A DNA stretch of 64,000 bases from Aureimonas sp. AU12. GTDB lineage: Bacteria > Pseudomonadota > Alphaproteobacteria > Rhizobiales > Rhizobiaceae. A program made the translations under genes and the position numbers. Of the stretch, positions 49,235 to 57,427 are shown piece after piece. The stretch lies in contig NZ_BBWH01000034.1 of the NCBI RefSeq assembly GCF_001463705.1, forward strand, positions 1 through 64,000, written 5' to 3'. Below the pieces are notes generated by a model. It was not told the origin of the DNA, did not search any database, and was given only the letters and a program-made list of their open reading frames with translations. Numbering within the stretch: position 1 is the first letter of the stretch; the number at the start of each line of letters is the position of its first letter.

Positions 49235-51151
49235 ATGCTTCCCGCCTTTCGTCTGGACTGCGCCTGGCATGCGGGCGAGAGCCCGAACGGTCGCTTCGCC
49301 TTCGCCCTGTTCAACCTCGGATCCGAGCCGATCGTGGGTTTTCAGCTTGCCTATACCGCGCTCACCCGCGTCATCGACCCCGCCGCCTGTACCGACGCGG
49401 TCTTCGTGTTGCGCGACGCCAACTATCACGCCTACGCCCCGCCCGAGGGCTTCGTGCTGGCGCCGGGCGCGGCGTGGCGCTTCACGGTCGGCGGCCTGCA
49501 CCGTCCGGCCCGCCACTGCACCGATGGCGCGAAATCCGCGATCCTCACGACATCGGACGGGCGCCATCACGCCGTCGCCGTCTCCGACCTCCTGCTCGAG
49601 GGCCGCGTCAGCGAGCCGCCGCCGGTGCTTCTGCCGGAGGGCCGCCTGACCCTGCCCTTCGCGCTCCAGCCCTGGCCGCGCCGGATCGACGCCGTGCCGG
49701 GAGACGGCGTCCTTGCGGTGCTCTATCCCGGCGAGGGCGCAGGGACGGACGACATCCGCGCCGTCCACGCCGTGCTGGCGCTGTTCCAGCGGCTGTTTCC
49801 CGCCGGCCATGCGCCGTTTGCGCTCGGCGCCAGCCCGCAGGGGCGCCCGATCCGCTTCGTGCTCGACGTGGGCCTCGGCCCGGAAGCCTATGCGCTCGCC
49901 TTCTCGCGCGATGGCGTCGAGCTGCGCCACGGCGGCCCGGCAGGACGCCAATATGGGCTGACGAGCCTCGCCCAGCTTCTCGACGGGGCGCGGCGCGACC
50001 CCCGGCGCTTCCGCTTTCCCGTCGGCGGCGGCATCGAGGATGCGCCGCGCCACGGCTGGCGCGGCTGCCATCTCGACGTCTCCCGCCAGTTCTATCCGCT
50101 TGGCGACGTCTTGCGGCTTCTCGACATCCTCGCCTGGTTCAAGCTTAACACCTTCCATTGGCATCTCACCGACGACGAGGCGTGGCGCCTCGAAATCCGG
50201 CGCTATCCTGAACTCACCAGCGTCGGCGTCCTGCGCGGTCCCGACGAGCCGCTGCGCCCGCAGCTCGGCAACGGCGCCGAGCCCATGGGTGGCTTCTACT
50301 CGCAGGACGACGTGCGCGCCGCGGTCGCCCATGCCGCCATGCTGGCGATCGAGGTGGTGCCCGAGATCGACATTCCCGGCCACAACGCCGCGACGCTGGT
50401 CGCCCTCCGGGAGCTGACCGACGGGCAGGAGGCGCCGGACAGCTACCATTCGGTGCAGGGCTACGCCAACAACGCGCTGAACCCGGCGATCCCGCTGACC
50501 TACACCTTCCTCGAAGCCGTGCTGGACGAGATGGCCGAGCTCTTTCCCTCGCGCTACGTCCATATCGGCGGCGACGAGGTGGCGGACGGCGCATGGCTGG
50601 CCTCGCCAATGGCGCGGGCGCTGATGGAGCGCGAGGGCCTGGCCGGCACGTTCGAGCTGCAATCCCATTTCCTCGGCCGGGTGCAGGCGATGCTCACCGC
50701 ACGCGGCAAGGTGCTCGCCGGCTGGAACGAGGTCGCCCATGGCGGCGGCGTCGAGGCGGAGGGGACGCTGCTCATGGCCTGGGAAAAGCCCGAAGTCGGC
50801 ATTGCGCTGGCGCGCGAGGGCTACGACGTGGTGATGACGCCGGGGCAGGCCTATTATCTCGATATGGTGCAGGGCAAGGAATGGCAGGAGCCCGGCGCGA
50901 GCTGGGCCGGCACGGTGCCGCCGGCCCACACCTACGGCTACGAGGCGGCGGGCGACTTTCCGGCCGAGTTGCAGGACCGGCTGAAGGGCGTCCAGGCCTG
51001 CATCTGGAGCGAACATTTCCTGTCGCGCGCCTATTTCAACCGGCTGGTCTTCCCGCGCCTTCCCGCGATCGCCGAGGCCGCCTGGACCCCCGCGGACGCC
51101 AAGGACTGGGAGCGCTTCTGCGCCATCGTGCCGCTCGCCCCCCAGCTTTGA
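49235..51151 (+). CDS. GH20 beta-N-acetylhexosaminidase
   Basis: A 638-aa glycoside hydrolase removing terminal GlcNAc/GalNAc. The N-terminal part (about 1-270) includes a carbohydrate-binding-like region and the GH20b domain. The catalytic barrel begins GWRGCHLDVSRQFYPLGDVLRLLD. The catalytic pair Asp447-Glu448 is in HIGGDEV (443-449). Substrate residues lie in HWHLTDDEAWRLEI and MAWEKPE. No signal peptide is visible, so it is probably cytoplasmic, acting on imported chitobiose-like or glycan fragments. The ATG at 49235 has AAGGA upstream; a TTG at 49214 is also in frame. It lies in the RpiR/MlrC operon. Confidence 0.94.
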   Translation: MLPAFRLDCAWHAGESPNGRFAFALFNLGSEPIVGFQLAYTALTRVIDPAACTDAVFVLRDANYHAYAPPEGFVLAPGAAWRFTVGGLHRPARHCTDGAKSAILTTSDGRHHAVAVSDLLLEGRVSEPPPVLLPEGRLTLPFALQPWPRRIDAVPGDGVLAVLYPGEGAGTDDIRAVHAVLALFQRLFPAGHAPFALGASPQGRPIRFVLDVGLGPEAYALAFSRDGVELRHGGPAGRQYGLTSLAQLLDGARRDPRRFRFPVGGGIEDAPRHGWRGCHLDVSRQFYPLGDVLRLLDILAWFKLNTFHWHLTDDEAWRLEIRRYPELTSVGVLRGPDEPLRPQLGNGAEPMGGFYSQDDVRAAVAHAAMLAIEVVPEIDIPGHNAATLVALRELTDGQEAPDSYHSVQGYANNALNPAIPLTYTFLEAVLDEMAELFPSRYVHIGGDEVADGAWLASPMARALMEREGLAGTFELQSHFLGRVQAMLTARGKVLAGWNEVAHGGGVEAEGTLLMAWEKPEVGIALAREGYDVVMTPGQAYYLDMVQGKEWQEPGASWAGTVPPAHTYGYEAAGDFPAELQDRLKGVQACIWSEHFLSRAYFNRLVFPRLPAIAEAAWTPADAKDWERFCAIVPLAPQL

Positions 51152-51179
51152 CGCATCTTCCTGTCATGACGAGACCTCG

Positions 51180-52646
51180 ATGAACCCAGCCTTCCGCATC
51201 GCCGCCGGCGGCATTCACAGCGAATGCTCGACCTATTCCCCCGTCCTCATGCAGCTGGAGGATTTTCGCGTCCTGCGCGGCCCCGAGATGTCGGGCGCCG
51301 AGACCTTCGCGTTTCTCCATGCCGAGGGCGTCCACGTCACGCCGCTGCTGCATGCGCGCGCCGTGCCGGGCGGGCCGGTGGCGCGCGAGACCTACGAGGC
51401 GCTGAAGGGCGACTTCCTCGCCCGGCTCGAAGCGGCGCTGCCGCTCGACGGGCTCTATCTCGCTCTGCACGGCGCGCTGAACGTCGAGGGCCTGGACGAT
51501 GCCGAGGGCGACTGGGTCACGGCGGCCCGCGCGCTCGTCGGCGAGACCTGCATCATCGTGGCGAGCTACGATCTCCACGGCAATGTCAGCCCCCGCGTCG
51601 TCGACGGGCTCGACATCTTCGCGGCCTATCGCACCGCGCCGCACATCGACACACGTGAAACAATGGAGCGCGCCTTCGCCATGCTCGCCTCGGCGCTGCG
51701 CGACGGCGTGCGGCCGGGGATCGCTTGGGCACCCGTGCCCGTGCTGCTGCCGGGCGAATGCACGTCCACGCAGGACGAGCCGGCGCGCGGGCTCTATGCG
51801 GCGTTGCCGGGCTTCGACGCGCGGCCGGGCATCCTCGATGCCAACCTGATGATCGGCTATGTCTGGGCCGACGAGCCGCGCGCCACCGCCTGCGCCGTCG
51901 TCACCGGCACCGACCGGTTGGCGGCGCTGGCGGCGGCGGGCGAGATCGCCGGCGCCTACTGGGTGGCACGCGAACACTTCGGCTTCGGACCGGTGACGGG
52001 GCCGCTCGCCGAGATGCTGGATCTCGCCGAGTCCGCTACGACGCGGCCCGTCATCCTCGCCGACAGCGGCGACAACCCGACAGGCGGCGGCGTCGGCGAC
52101 CGCGCCGACGTCCTCGCCGGGCTCCTGGCGCGGGATTTCCGCGGCGCTCTCATGGCTGGCATCACCGACCGACCTGCGGTGGAGGCCTGTTTCGCGGCCG
52201 GTGAGGGGGCGACGCTCACCCTCTCGATCGGCGGCAGTCTCGACCCATCGAGCCGGCCCGTGGAGACGCAGGCGACGGTCGTCCGGCTCGACGATGCCGG
52301 GACTGCGCGCGAGCGTCAGGCGGTGGTGGCGCTGGGAGGCGAGGGCGGCATCACGCTCGTGCTGGCGGCGCGCCGTCGGCCCTATCACGACCTCGCCGAC
52401 TTCCACCGCCTCGGCCTCGATCCCGCCGGGGTGCGGCTCCTCGTGGTGAAATCGGGCTACCTCTCGCCGGAACTCGCCCCCATCGCCAACCCCAACCTGA
52501 TGGCGCTGACCGACGGCGTCGTGAACCAGGACATTCCCCGCCTCGCCAGCCGCCGCCGCGCGGGACCGCAGTTCCCGTTCCAGCGCGACTTCGAGTTCAC
52601 GCCCGCGCCCCGGCTCTCGGCGCGCTGGAACGAGGGCGGCGCTTGA
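51180..52646 (+). CDS. MlrC-type (peptidase family M81) protein, copy 2
   Basis: A 488-aa M81/MlrC-family protein, a distant paralogue of the copy at 44908-46419. It begins AFRIAAGGIHSECSTYSPVLM and shows LYLALHGALNVEGLDDAEGDW, ASYDLHGNVSPRVVDGLDIFAAYRTAPHIDTRET (two potential zinc histidine sites) and VILADSGDNPTGGGVGDRADVLAGLL. It overlaps the MFS gene start by 4 nt. The family's general role is unclear. It may hydrolyse amide bonds of an imported compound together with the hexosaminidase. Confidence 0.9.
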   Translation: MNPAFRIAAGGIHSECSTYSPVLMQLEDFRVLRGPEMSGAETFAFLHAEGVHVTPLLHARAVPGGPVARETYEALKGDFLARLEAALPLDGLYLALHGALNVEGLDDAEGDWVTAARALVGETCIIVASYDLHGNVSPRVVDGLDIFAAYRTAPHIDTRETMERAFAMLASALRDGVRPGIAWAPVPVLLPGECTSTQDEPARGLYAALPGFDARPGILDANLMIGYVWADEPRATACAVVTGTDRLAALAAAGEIAGAYWVAREHFGFGPVTGPLAEMLDLAESATTRPVILADSGDNPTGGGVGDRADVLAGLLARDFRGALMAGITDRPAVEACFAAGEGATLTLSIGGSLDPSSRPVETQATVVRLDDAGTARERQAVVALGGEGGITLVLAARRRPYHDLADFHRLGLDPAGVRLLVVKSGYLSPELAPIANPNLMALTDGVVNQDIPRLASRRRAGPQFPFQRDFEFTPAPRLSARWNEGGA

Positions 52647-53905
52647 GCGATCCGGGTCCCGTCGTGAGCGCCCCGACCCCGACGGCCGCCTCGGGGCGCT
52701 CGCTTCCCGCGCTGCTGCGCGATCCCACGATCCGCGCCAGCATCCTCGCCATCTTCTTCTACGGCTTCTCGGGCGCGGCCACCGCGCCCTACCAGTCCGT
52801 CATCGGCCTCACCGAACTGAAGCTCGGCAACGGGCTCTACGCGCTCCTCATCCTCCTCGGCGCCACCGTTAACGTCCTCGTCAGCATCTCGATCGGCATT
52901 CTCGCCGACCGGATCGGGCGCTACCGGTCGCTGATGATCGTGGTCGGCCTGTTCGGCGTCACCGGCTACGGGCTGATCTACGCCGTTCCGACGCCGGCGA
53001 GCTTCGTCCTCGCCTCGCTCCTGCTGCTGCCGGTCTATCACTCGATCAACTCGCTGCTCTTCGCCAACGTGCGGGTGACCACCGACCGGCTCGACGGCGC
53101 CGCGGCGGGCGCGGTGAACTCCACCGTGCGCGCGGCGATCTCGCTCTCCTGGGTGCTGGTGCCCGGCCTCGTGGCGCTTCTGCTCGTCGGGCGCGCCAGC
53201 ATGTTGCCGGCCTATCTCATCGCCAGCCTCGCGGCGCTCGCCACCGTCCTCGCCGTCCTGGTTCTGCTGCCCGACAACCCGGCGCGGCCCCGCGCCGCGC
53301 CGACGGGCGCGGCGGCGTCCGCCTATCTCGCGGGCTTTGCCGAGGTGCTGTCGCCGCGCGTCTTCGTCCGGCTGCTGGCGCTGGCGCTCATTGCCTCGAC
53401 GCTGCATGTCAACGCCGCCGTGCTGCCGATGATCGTGACGGGCGCGGCGGGCGGTGACGTCACGGATATCGGCGTCACCGTCGGCGCGGTGGCGCTGCTC
53501 GAGGTCGTGTTCATCTTCGTCTGGGCCGGCATCCAGCGGCGCATCGGCAACGTGCGGGCGCTGATCGCCGGCACCGTGATCTACGCCGCCTATCTGGCGC
53601 TCCTCGGACTCGCCTCCTCGCCGGTCCACGTCTACGCGCTGACGCTTCTCAGCGGCTTCGGCGCCGCGGCGATCATCTCGATCCCGATCACCTACCTGCA
53701 GGATCTCATCGCGGGTCGGCCGGGCCTCGGGAGCTCGCTGATCTCGGTGAACTTCTTCATGGCCGGCGGGCTCTGCGCCGCGCTCTTCGCCTTCGGCACC
53801 TGGATCACCGACTACAGCGGCACCTCGATCCTCGGTGCGCTCGCCGCCCTCGCCGGCGCGGCCCTGCTCTTCGCGCTCGACGGGCGGCGGGCGGCTGTAA
53901 AGTAG
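52643..53905 (+). CDS. MFS transporter (SetB/sugar-efflux-like)
   Basis: A 420-aa inner-membrane carrier with about twelve hydrophobic segments. The MFS motif after helix 2 is GILADRIGRYRSLM. The opening IRASILAIFFYGFSGAATAPYQSVI and the overall look resemble the SetB-type sugar transporter group. It starts with TTG at 52643, overlapping the MlrC-type stop (TTGA); a GTG at 52664 is an alternative. As last gene of the operon it may import or export the sugar-containing substrate or product. Confidence 0.9.
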   Translation: MSDPGPVVSAPTPTAASGRSLPALLRDPTIRASILAIFFYGFSGAATAPYQSVIGLTELKLGNGLYALLILLGATVNVLVSISIGILADRIGRYRSLMIVVGLFGVTGYGLIYAVPTPASFVLASLLLLPVYHSINSLLFANVRVTTDRLDGAAAGAVNSTVRAAISLSWVLVPGLVALLLVGRASMLPAYLIASLAALATVLAVLVLLPDNPARPRAAPTGAAASAYLAGFAEVLSPRVFVRLLALALIASTLHVNAAVLPMIVTGAAGGDVTDIGVTVGAVALLEVVFIFVWAGIQRRIGNVRALIAGTVIYAAYLALLGLASSPVHVYALTLLSGFGAAAIISIPITYLQDLIAGRPGLGSSLISVNFFMAGGLCAALFAFGTWITDYSGTSILGALAALAGAALLFALDGRRAAVK

Positions 53906-53974
53906 GGGCTGGAGACCGGTCGAGCCCGGTCTGCGTCAGCGCTCGCGAGGCCTTGGCAAGGGCCGGATACGACA

Positions 53975-54007
53975 ACGCCCTTGCCGGGGGAGGACCGGCA
54001 AGGGCGT
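53975..54007. terminator. Perfect 13-bp hairpin between convergent genes
   Basis: ACGCCCTTGCCGG (53975-53987) and its exact complement (53995-54007) flank a 7-nt loop. It lies between the MFS gene (ends 53905) and the leftward DUF1127 gene (ends 54098). There is no T-run. It is likely a shared transcript end. Confidence 0.6.
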
Positions 54008-54097
54008 CATGGTGTGGCCAGGCAACGGTGGGAGGAACCGTGCGGCCGGTCCGCTGCGATCGTGGGAGGAACGACCGCCGCGAAGCTCTGAAACTCG

Positions 54098-54241
54098 TTA
54101 GCGCACCGACTGGCGGGCGAGGGTCGGGATGTCCGAGCGCGAGATGCCGAGGTCGGCGAGTTCGCGCTGCGAGAGACGGTTCAGCTCGGCGGCCGTGTTG
54201 CGATACTGGCGCCAGGTCTGGAAGGAGCGAGCGAGGCTCAT
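54098..54241 (-). CDS. DUF1127 mini-protein
   Basis: A 47-aa basic protein of the DUF1127 family, widespread in alphaproteobacteria. The family pattern is complete: MSLARSFQTWRQYRNTAAEL, then LSQRELADLGISRSDIP and a short tail. The ATG at 54241 has AAAGGA about 9 nt upstream; a longer in-frame start at 54301 lacks this. Some members have been linked to phosphate or sRNA-related and growth regulation. It is a single gene. Confidence 0.88.
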   Translation of the reverse strand: MSLARSFQTWRQYRNTAAELNRLSQRELADLGISRSDIPTLARQSVR

Positions 54242-54301
54242 GGGATCTATCCTTTGGGTCGGCTTCTCGTCGGTGGAAGCCGGTGCGGTTCGTTTCGACA
54301 C

Positions 54302-54772
54302 CCATTACCTAGCCGCTCGCATCGCCGGGCAGTAGCGCTAAGCCGGCATGGCAGCCCTCGCATTCTTCGCTATCTCGCACCTGCGTTGCAGCCATGCGCT
54401 CAGCGAATGGCTTGATCATCTGAAATGGAAACCATTTGATGAATCGACGCTGACAAAGGGTCCGATGGCCTGCAAATGGGGAACTGTGCAAACTGTGTTC
54501 CGGTAGAAGAATCGCCGGAGCCGCATTCCCATATAATCAGCATGACGAATGATTGGATGCACTGCACAAGAACGGGGTCCGACCACCGTCTCGCCTGCGA
54601 TGATCGTCGCCCGGACCCTCTTGTGGGATCGCCCTCTGCGGCAGATCTGTCGTGATCGTGGACCACAACCGACGGCACCCCAACCCCAGCGCGTGGCTCG
54701 ACTGTTCATACGTCGCGTTTCCCCTTAGGAATATGCCTTGAACGAGGTTCAAGCATCGGAAGACGCCACGTC
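54302..54772. other. Lower-GC gap upstream of the XRE-cupin gene
   Basis: No confident gene. The stretch 54350-54560 is distinctly less GC-rich than the rest. A frame from ATG 54348 to TAG 54506 would encode 52 residues (MAALAFFAISHLRCSHALSE...) but has no clear ribosome-binding site. Several minus-strand frames also cross the region. The end carries a clean inverted repeat (54737-54753), listed separately. The promoter of the regulator and that of the DUF1127 gene should lie here. Confidence 0.45.
54737..54753. promoter_or_regulatory. Inverted repeat CTTGAAC-N3-GTTCAAG before XRE gene
   Basis: Perfect 7-bp arms (54737-54743 and 54747-54753) with spacer GAG lie 19 nt before the regulator's ATG. 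The half-site TTCAAG recurs in the inverted repeat at 55484-55500 ahead of the operon. This fits autoregulation by the XRE-cupin protein. Confidence 0.55.
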
Positions 54773-55393
54773 ATGAACGGACAATCCGAGCCACAGGGGC
54801 GAACCGGTCCGGAGGGAGAGCGCAGCCAGGCGGCGTCGCTGCGGCTCGGCGTCCGGCTGAAGCTGGCGCGCCAGACGCGCGGCATGACGCTGAAGGCCCT
54901 GTCGCTGAAGGCCGACTGCTCCGAAAGCCTCCTGTCGAAGGTCGAGAACGGCAAGGCCTCGCCCTCGCTGCCGATGCTGCACAAGCTCGTCGAGGTGCTC
55001 GGCACCAATATCGGCTGGATGTTCGAGGAGGTCGACGGCGAGGAGGGCATCGTCTTCCGCGCGGGATCGCGCCCGCTCATCGCCCTCGACCCGCTACGCC
55101 AGGGCGAGGGTATCGCGCTCGAGCGGGTCATTCCCTATTCGGCCGGGCATCTTCTCCAGTGCAACATCCACCATATCGGCCCCGGCGGCACGAGCGCCGG
55201 CCCGATCCAGCATTCGGGCGAGGAGGTCGGCTATCTCATCGCCGGCGAGATCGAACTCTTCGTCGAGGCGCGCGCCTTCCGGCTCGGCCCCGGCGACAGC
55301 TTCGCCTTCCGCTCGGAGCTGCCGCACCACTACCGCAATGTCGGCGAGGTGCCGGCCAGCATCTTCTGGGTGAACACGCCGCCGACGTTCTAG
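54773..55393 (+). CDS. XRE-family regulator with cupin domain
   Basis: A 206-aa regulator (PuuR/HipB-like). The helix-turn-helix spans about residues 26-82 (LKLARQTRGMTLKALSLKADCSESLLSKVENG). The C-terminal cupin domain (about 125-200) has GPGGTSAGPIQHSGEEVGYLIAGEIELFVE and the second motif GPGDSFAFRSELPHHYRN, with His/Glu positions that could bind metal or ligand. Such proteins often control the adjacent catabolic operon in response to its substrate. The ATG at 54773 lies 19 nt after an inverted repeat. It is followed after 170 nt by the transporter operon. Confidence 0.93.
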   Translation: MNGQSEPQGRTGPEGERSQAASLRLGVRLKLARQTRGMTLKALSLKADCSESLLSKVENGKASPSLPMLHKLVEVLGTNIGWMFEEVDGEEGIVFRAGSRPLIALDPLRQGEGIALERVIPYSAGHLLQCNIHHIGPGGTSAGPIQHSGEEVGYLIAGEIELFVEARAFRLGPGDSFAFRSELPHHYRNVGEVPASIFWVNTPPTF

Positions 55394-55474
55394 GCAGGTC
55401 CTGCCTTCGCTCCGCGCACGAAATGCCTGCAATCTCGGCAGTTTCATTATATGGCGCTGCAGCGAGCAATTGAG

Positions 55475-55503
55475 TTGACAGCCATTCAAGTTTCTTGAAT
55501 TCT
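55475..55503 (+). promoter_or_regulatory. Promoter with overlapping operator ATTCAAG-N3-CTTGAAT
   Basis: A -35-like TTGACA (55475-55480) is followed 17 nt later by AATTCT, a weak -10. The spacer holds a perfect 7-bp inverted repeat, ATTCAAG (55484-55490) and CTTGAAT (55494-55500) with spacer TTT. A repressor bound there would block polymerase. It lies 60 nt upstream of the binding-protein gene. The half-sites match those before the XRE gene. Confidence 0.55.
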
Positions 55504-55563
55504 CTCCCCAGCGCAGAAGCGCGACCGAGGGCCCGCCGGGCCGCCGAGCCAAAGGGGAATTCC

Positions 55564-56505
55564 ATGCGCCTGTCCCAGATCCTCTCCGGTGGCGTCGCCG
55601 CCGCCGTCCTGACCCTCGGCTTCGGCGCCGCCTCCGCGCAGGCCGACACCTACGCGCTCGTGACGATCAACAGCCAGGCGCTGTTCTTCAACCAGATCAA
55701 CGACGGCGCCAAGGCCGCCGCCAAGGCCGCCGGCGCCGAGCTGGTGATCTTCGACGCCAACAACGTGCCGGCGGCGCAGAACTCGGCGATCGAGACCTAC
55801 ATCACCCAGAAGGTCGACGGCATCATCCTCGTCGCCATCGACGTGAACGGCGTCAAGCCGGCCATCACCGAGGCCAAGGCCGCCGGCATCCCCGTGGTGG
55901 CGATCGACGCGCAGATCCCCGGCGGCGACAACGTCTCCTTCATCGGCGTCGACAACGCCAAGGCCGGCGCCGACATCGGCAAGTTCTACGCCGACTACGT
56001 GAAGGCCGAGATGGGCGGGGAGGCGACCGTCGGCGTCGTCGGCGCGCTCAACTCCTTCATCCAGAACCAGCGCCTCGACGGCTTCAAGCAGGCCGCCACC
56101 GCCAGCGGCGAGAAGATTGCGTTCCTCGACACGGTGGACGGGCAGAACGTGCAGGACGTGGCGCTCGGCGCCGCCGAGAACCTGATGACCGCCAACCCGA
56201 CGATGAAGACGCTCTACGCCACCGGCGAGCCGGCGCTGATCGGCGCGGTCTCGGCCGTCGAGAGCCAAGGCCGGCAGGCCGACGTCAAGGTCTTCGGCTG
56301 GGACCTGACGGCGCAGGCGGTCAAGGGCATCGACGAGGGCTGGGTCGCCGCCGTGGTGCAGCAGGATCCCGCCGGCGAGGGCAAGGCCGCCGTCGAGGCG
56401 CTGGTGAAGCTGAAGAAGGGCGAGAGCGTCGAGCCGATCATCAACGTGCCCGTCACCATCGTCACCAAGGCCAACGTCGATCAGTTCCGCGCCATGTTCA
56501 AGTAA
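55564..56505 (+). CDS. Ribose-type ABC transporter substrate-binding protein
   Basis: A 313-aa periplasmic receptor of the Peripla_BP_4 family. The signal peptide covers about residues 1-29 (MRLSQILSGGVAAAVLTLGFG, then cleavage near AQADTY). The mature part shows ALFFNQINDGAKAAAKAAGAELVIFDANN, ILVAIDVNGVKPAITEAKAAGIPVVAIDAQ and FIGVDNAKAGADIG, as in ribose/xylose receptors. AAGGGGA lies 6 nt upstream of the ATG. It is the first structural gene after the XRE-cupin regulator. Ligand unknown; a nucleoside, pentose or related compound is possible. Confidence 0.93.
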   Translation: MRLSQILSGGVAAAVLTLGFGAASAQADTYALVTINSQALFFNQINDGAKAAAKAAGAELVIFDANNVPAAQNSAIETYITQKVDGIILVAIDVNGVKPAITEAKAAGIPVVAIDAQIPGGDNVSFIGVDNAKAGADIGKFYADYVKAEMGGEATVGVVGALNSFIQNQRLDGFKQAATASGEKIAFLDTVDGQNVQDVALGAAENLMTANPTMKTLYATGEPALIGAVSAVESQGRQADVKVFGWDLTAQAVKGIDEGWVAAVVQQDPAGEGKAAVEALVKLKKGESVEPIINVPVTIVTKANVDQFRAMFK

Positions 56506-56519
56506 GCCGGCGCACAGTT

Positions 56520-56545
56520 CCCCGTGGGCGATCTCGCCCGCGGGG
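56520..56545 (+). repeat. Intercistronic hairpin after binding-protein gene
   Basis: CCCCGTGGGCG (56520-56530) pairs with CGCCCGCGGGG (56535-56545) with one T-G pair and loop ATCT. It lies 15 nt after the binding-protein stop and before the ATPase gene. No T-run. It probably stabilises the binding-protein message or limits read-through. Confidence 0.6.
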
Positions 56546-56623
56546 TTCCCGTCCCGCGAACCATCCAGCCGATCGGATGCCGCCCGTCCGGCGGCGTCCG
56601 CATCCGATGCAGGACCTCAAGCC

Positions 56624-57427
56624 ATGACCCTTCCCCCGCCCGATCGCGTCCGCATGACCGGGATCTCGAAACGCTACGGGCCGATCCAGACGCTGCACGA
56701 CGTCTCGCTGCGGCTGGCGCCGGGCGAAGTGCTCGGCCTCGTCGGTGACAACGGCGCGGGCAAGTCGACGCTGTCGAAGGTCCTGTCCGGCGCGGTGGTG
56801 CCCGATGGCGGCACGATCGAGATCGACGGCGTTCCCGTCGCCTTCGCATCTCCCGCCGACGCGCGCGCCGCCCATGTCGAGATGGTCTACCAGGACCTCT
56901 CGCTCTGCGACACGGTGGATGTCGCGGGCAATCTCTTCCTCGGCCGCGAGCCGCGCCGCAAGGTCGCCGGGCTCCCCTTCCTCGACAAGCCGCGCATGCA
57001 TGCCGACGCCAAGTCGATGCTGGAGCGGCTTGGCATCGTCATCGCCGACACGAAGCTTCTCGTTGAGAACCTCTCGGGCGGCCAGCGCCAGTCGATCGCG
57101 ATCGGGCGCGCCGCCTCCTTCGATCCGAAGGTTCTCATCATGGACGAGCCGACGGCCGCCCTCGCGGTGGCCGAGGTCGAGGCGGTGCTGGAGTTGATCC
57201 GCACGGTCTCGGTGCGCGGCGTCAGCGTCATTCTCATCACCCACCGCCTGCAGGACCTCTTCCTCGTCTGCGACCGCATCCAGGTCATGTACGAGGGCCG
57301 CAACGTCGCCGAGCGGCGTATCGAGGACACCAGCATCGAAGACGTCGTGAACCTCATCGTCGGCCGCAAGTTCCAGGCGCGCTCGGCCGGGCATCGCGGC
57401 GAAGACTCGGGAGCCCTGCCGGCATGA
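56624..57427 (+). CDS. Half-size sugar ABC transporter ATP-binding protein
   Basis: A 267-aa single-domain ATPase. It resembles one half of the tandem RbsA-type proteins. Walker A is GDNGAGKST, the Q-loop region is EMVYQDLSLCDTVDV, the signature is LSGGQRQSIAIGRA, Walker B is VLIMDEPTAAL, and the switch His is in ITHRLQDL. The importer would use two copies of this protein. The ATG at 56624 has AGGA about 8 nt upstream. It overlaps the permease start (ATGA). Confidence 0.94.
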   Translation: MTLPPPDRVRMTGISKRYGPIQTLHDVSLRLAPGEVLGLVGDNGAGKSTLSKVLSGAVVPDGGTIEIDGVPVAFASPADARAAHVEMVYQDLSLCDTVDVAGNLFLGREPRRKVAGLPFLDKPRMHADAKSMLERLGIVIADTKLLVENLSGGQRQSIAIGRAASFDPKVLIMDEPTAALAVAEVEAVLELIRTVSVRGVSVILITHRLQDLFLVCDRIQVMYEGRNVAERRIEDTSIEDVVNLIVGRKFQARSAGHRGEDSGALPA

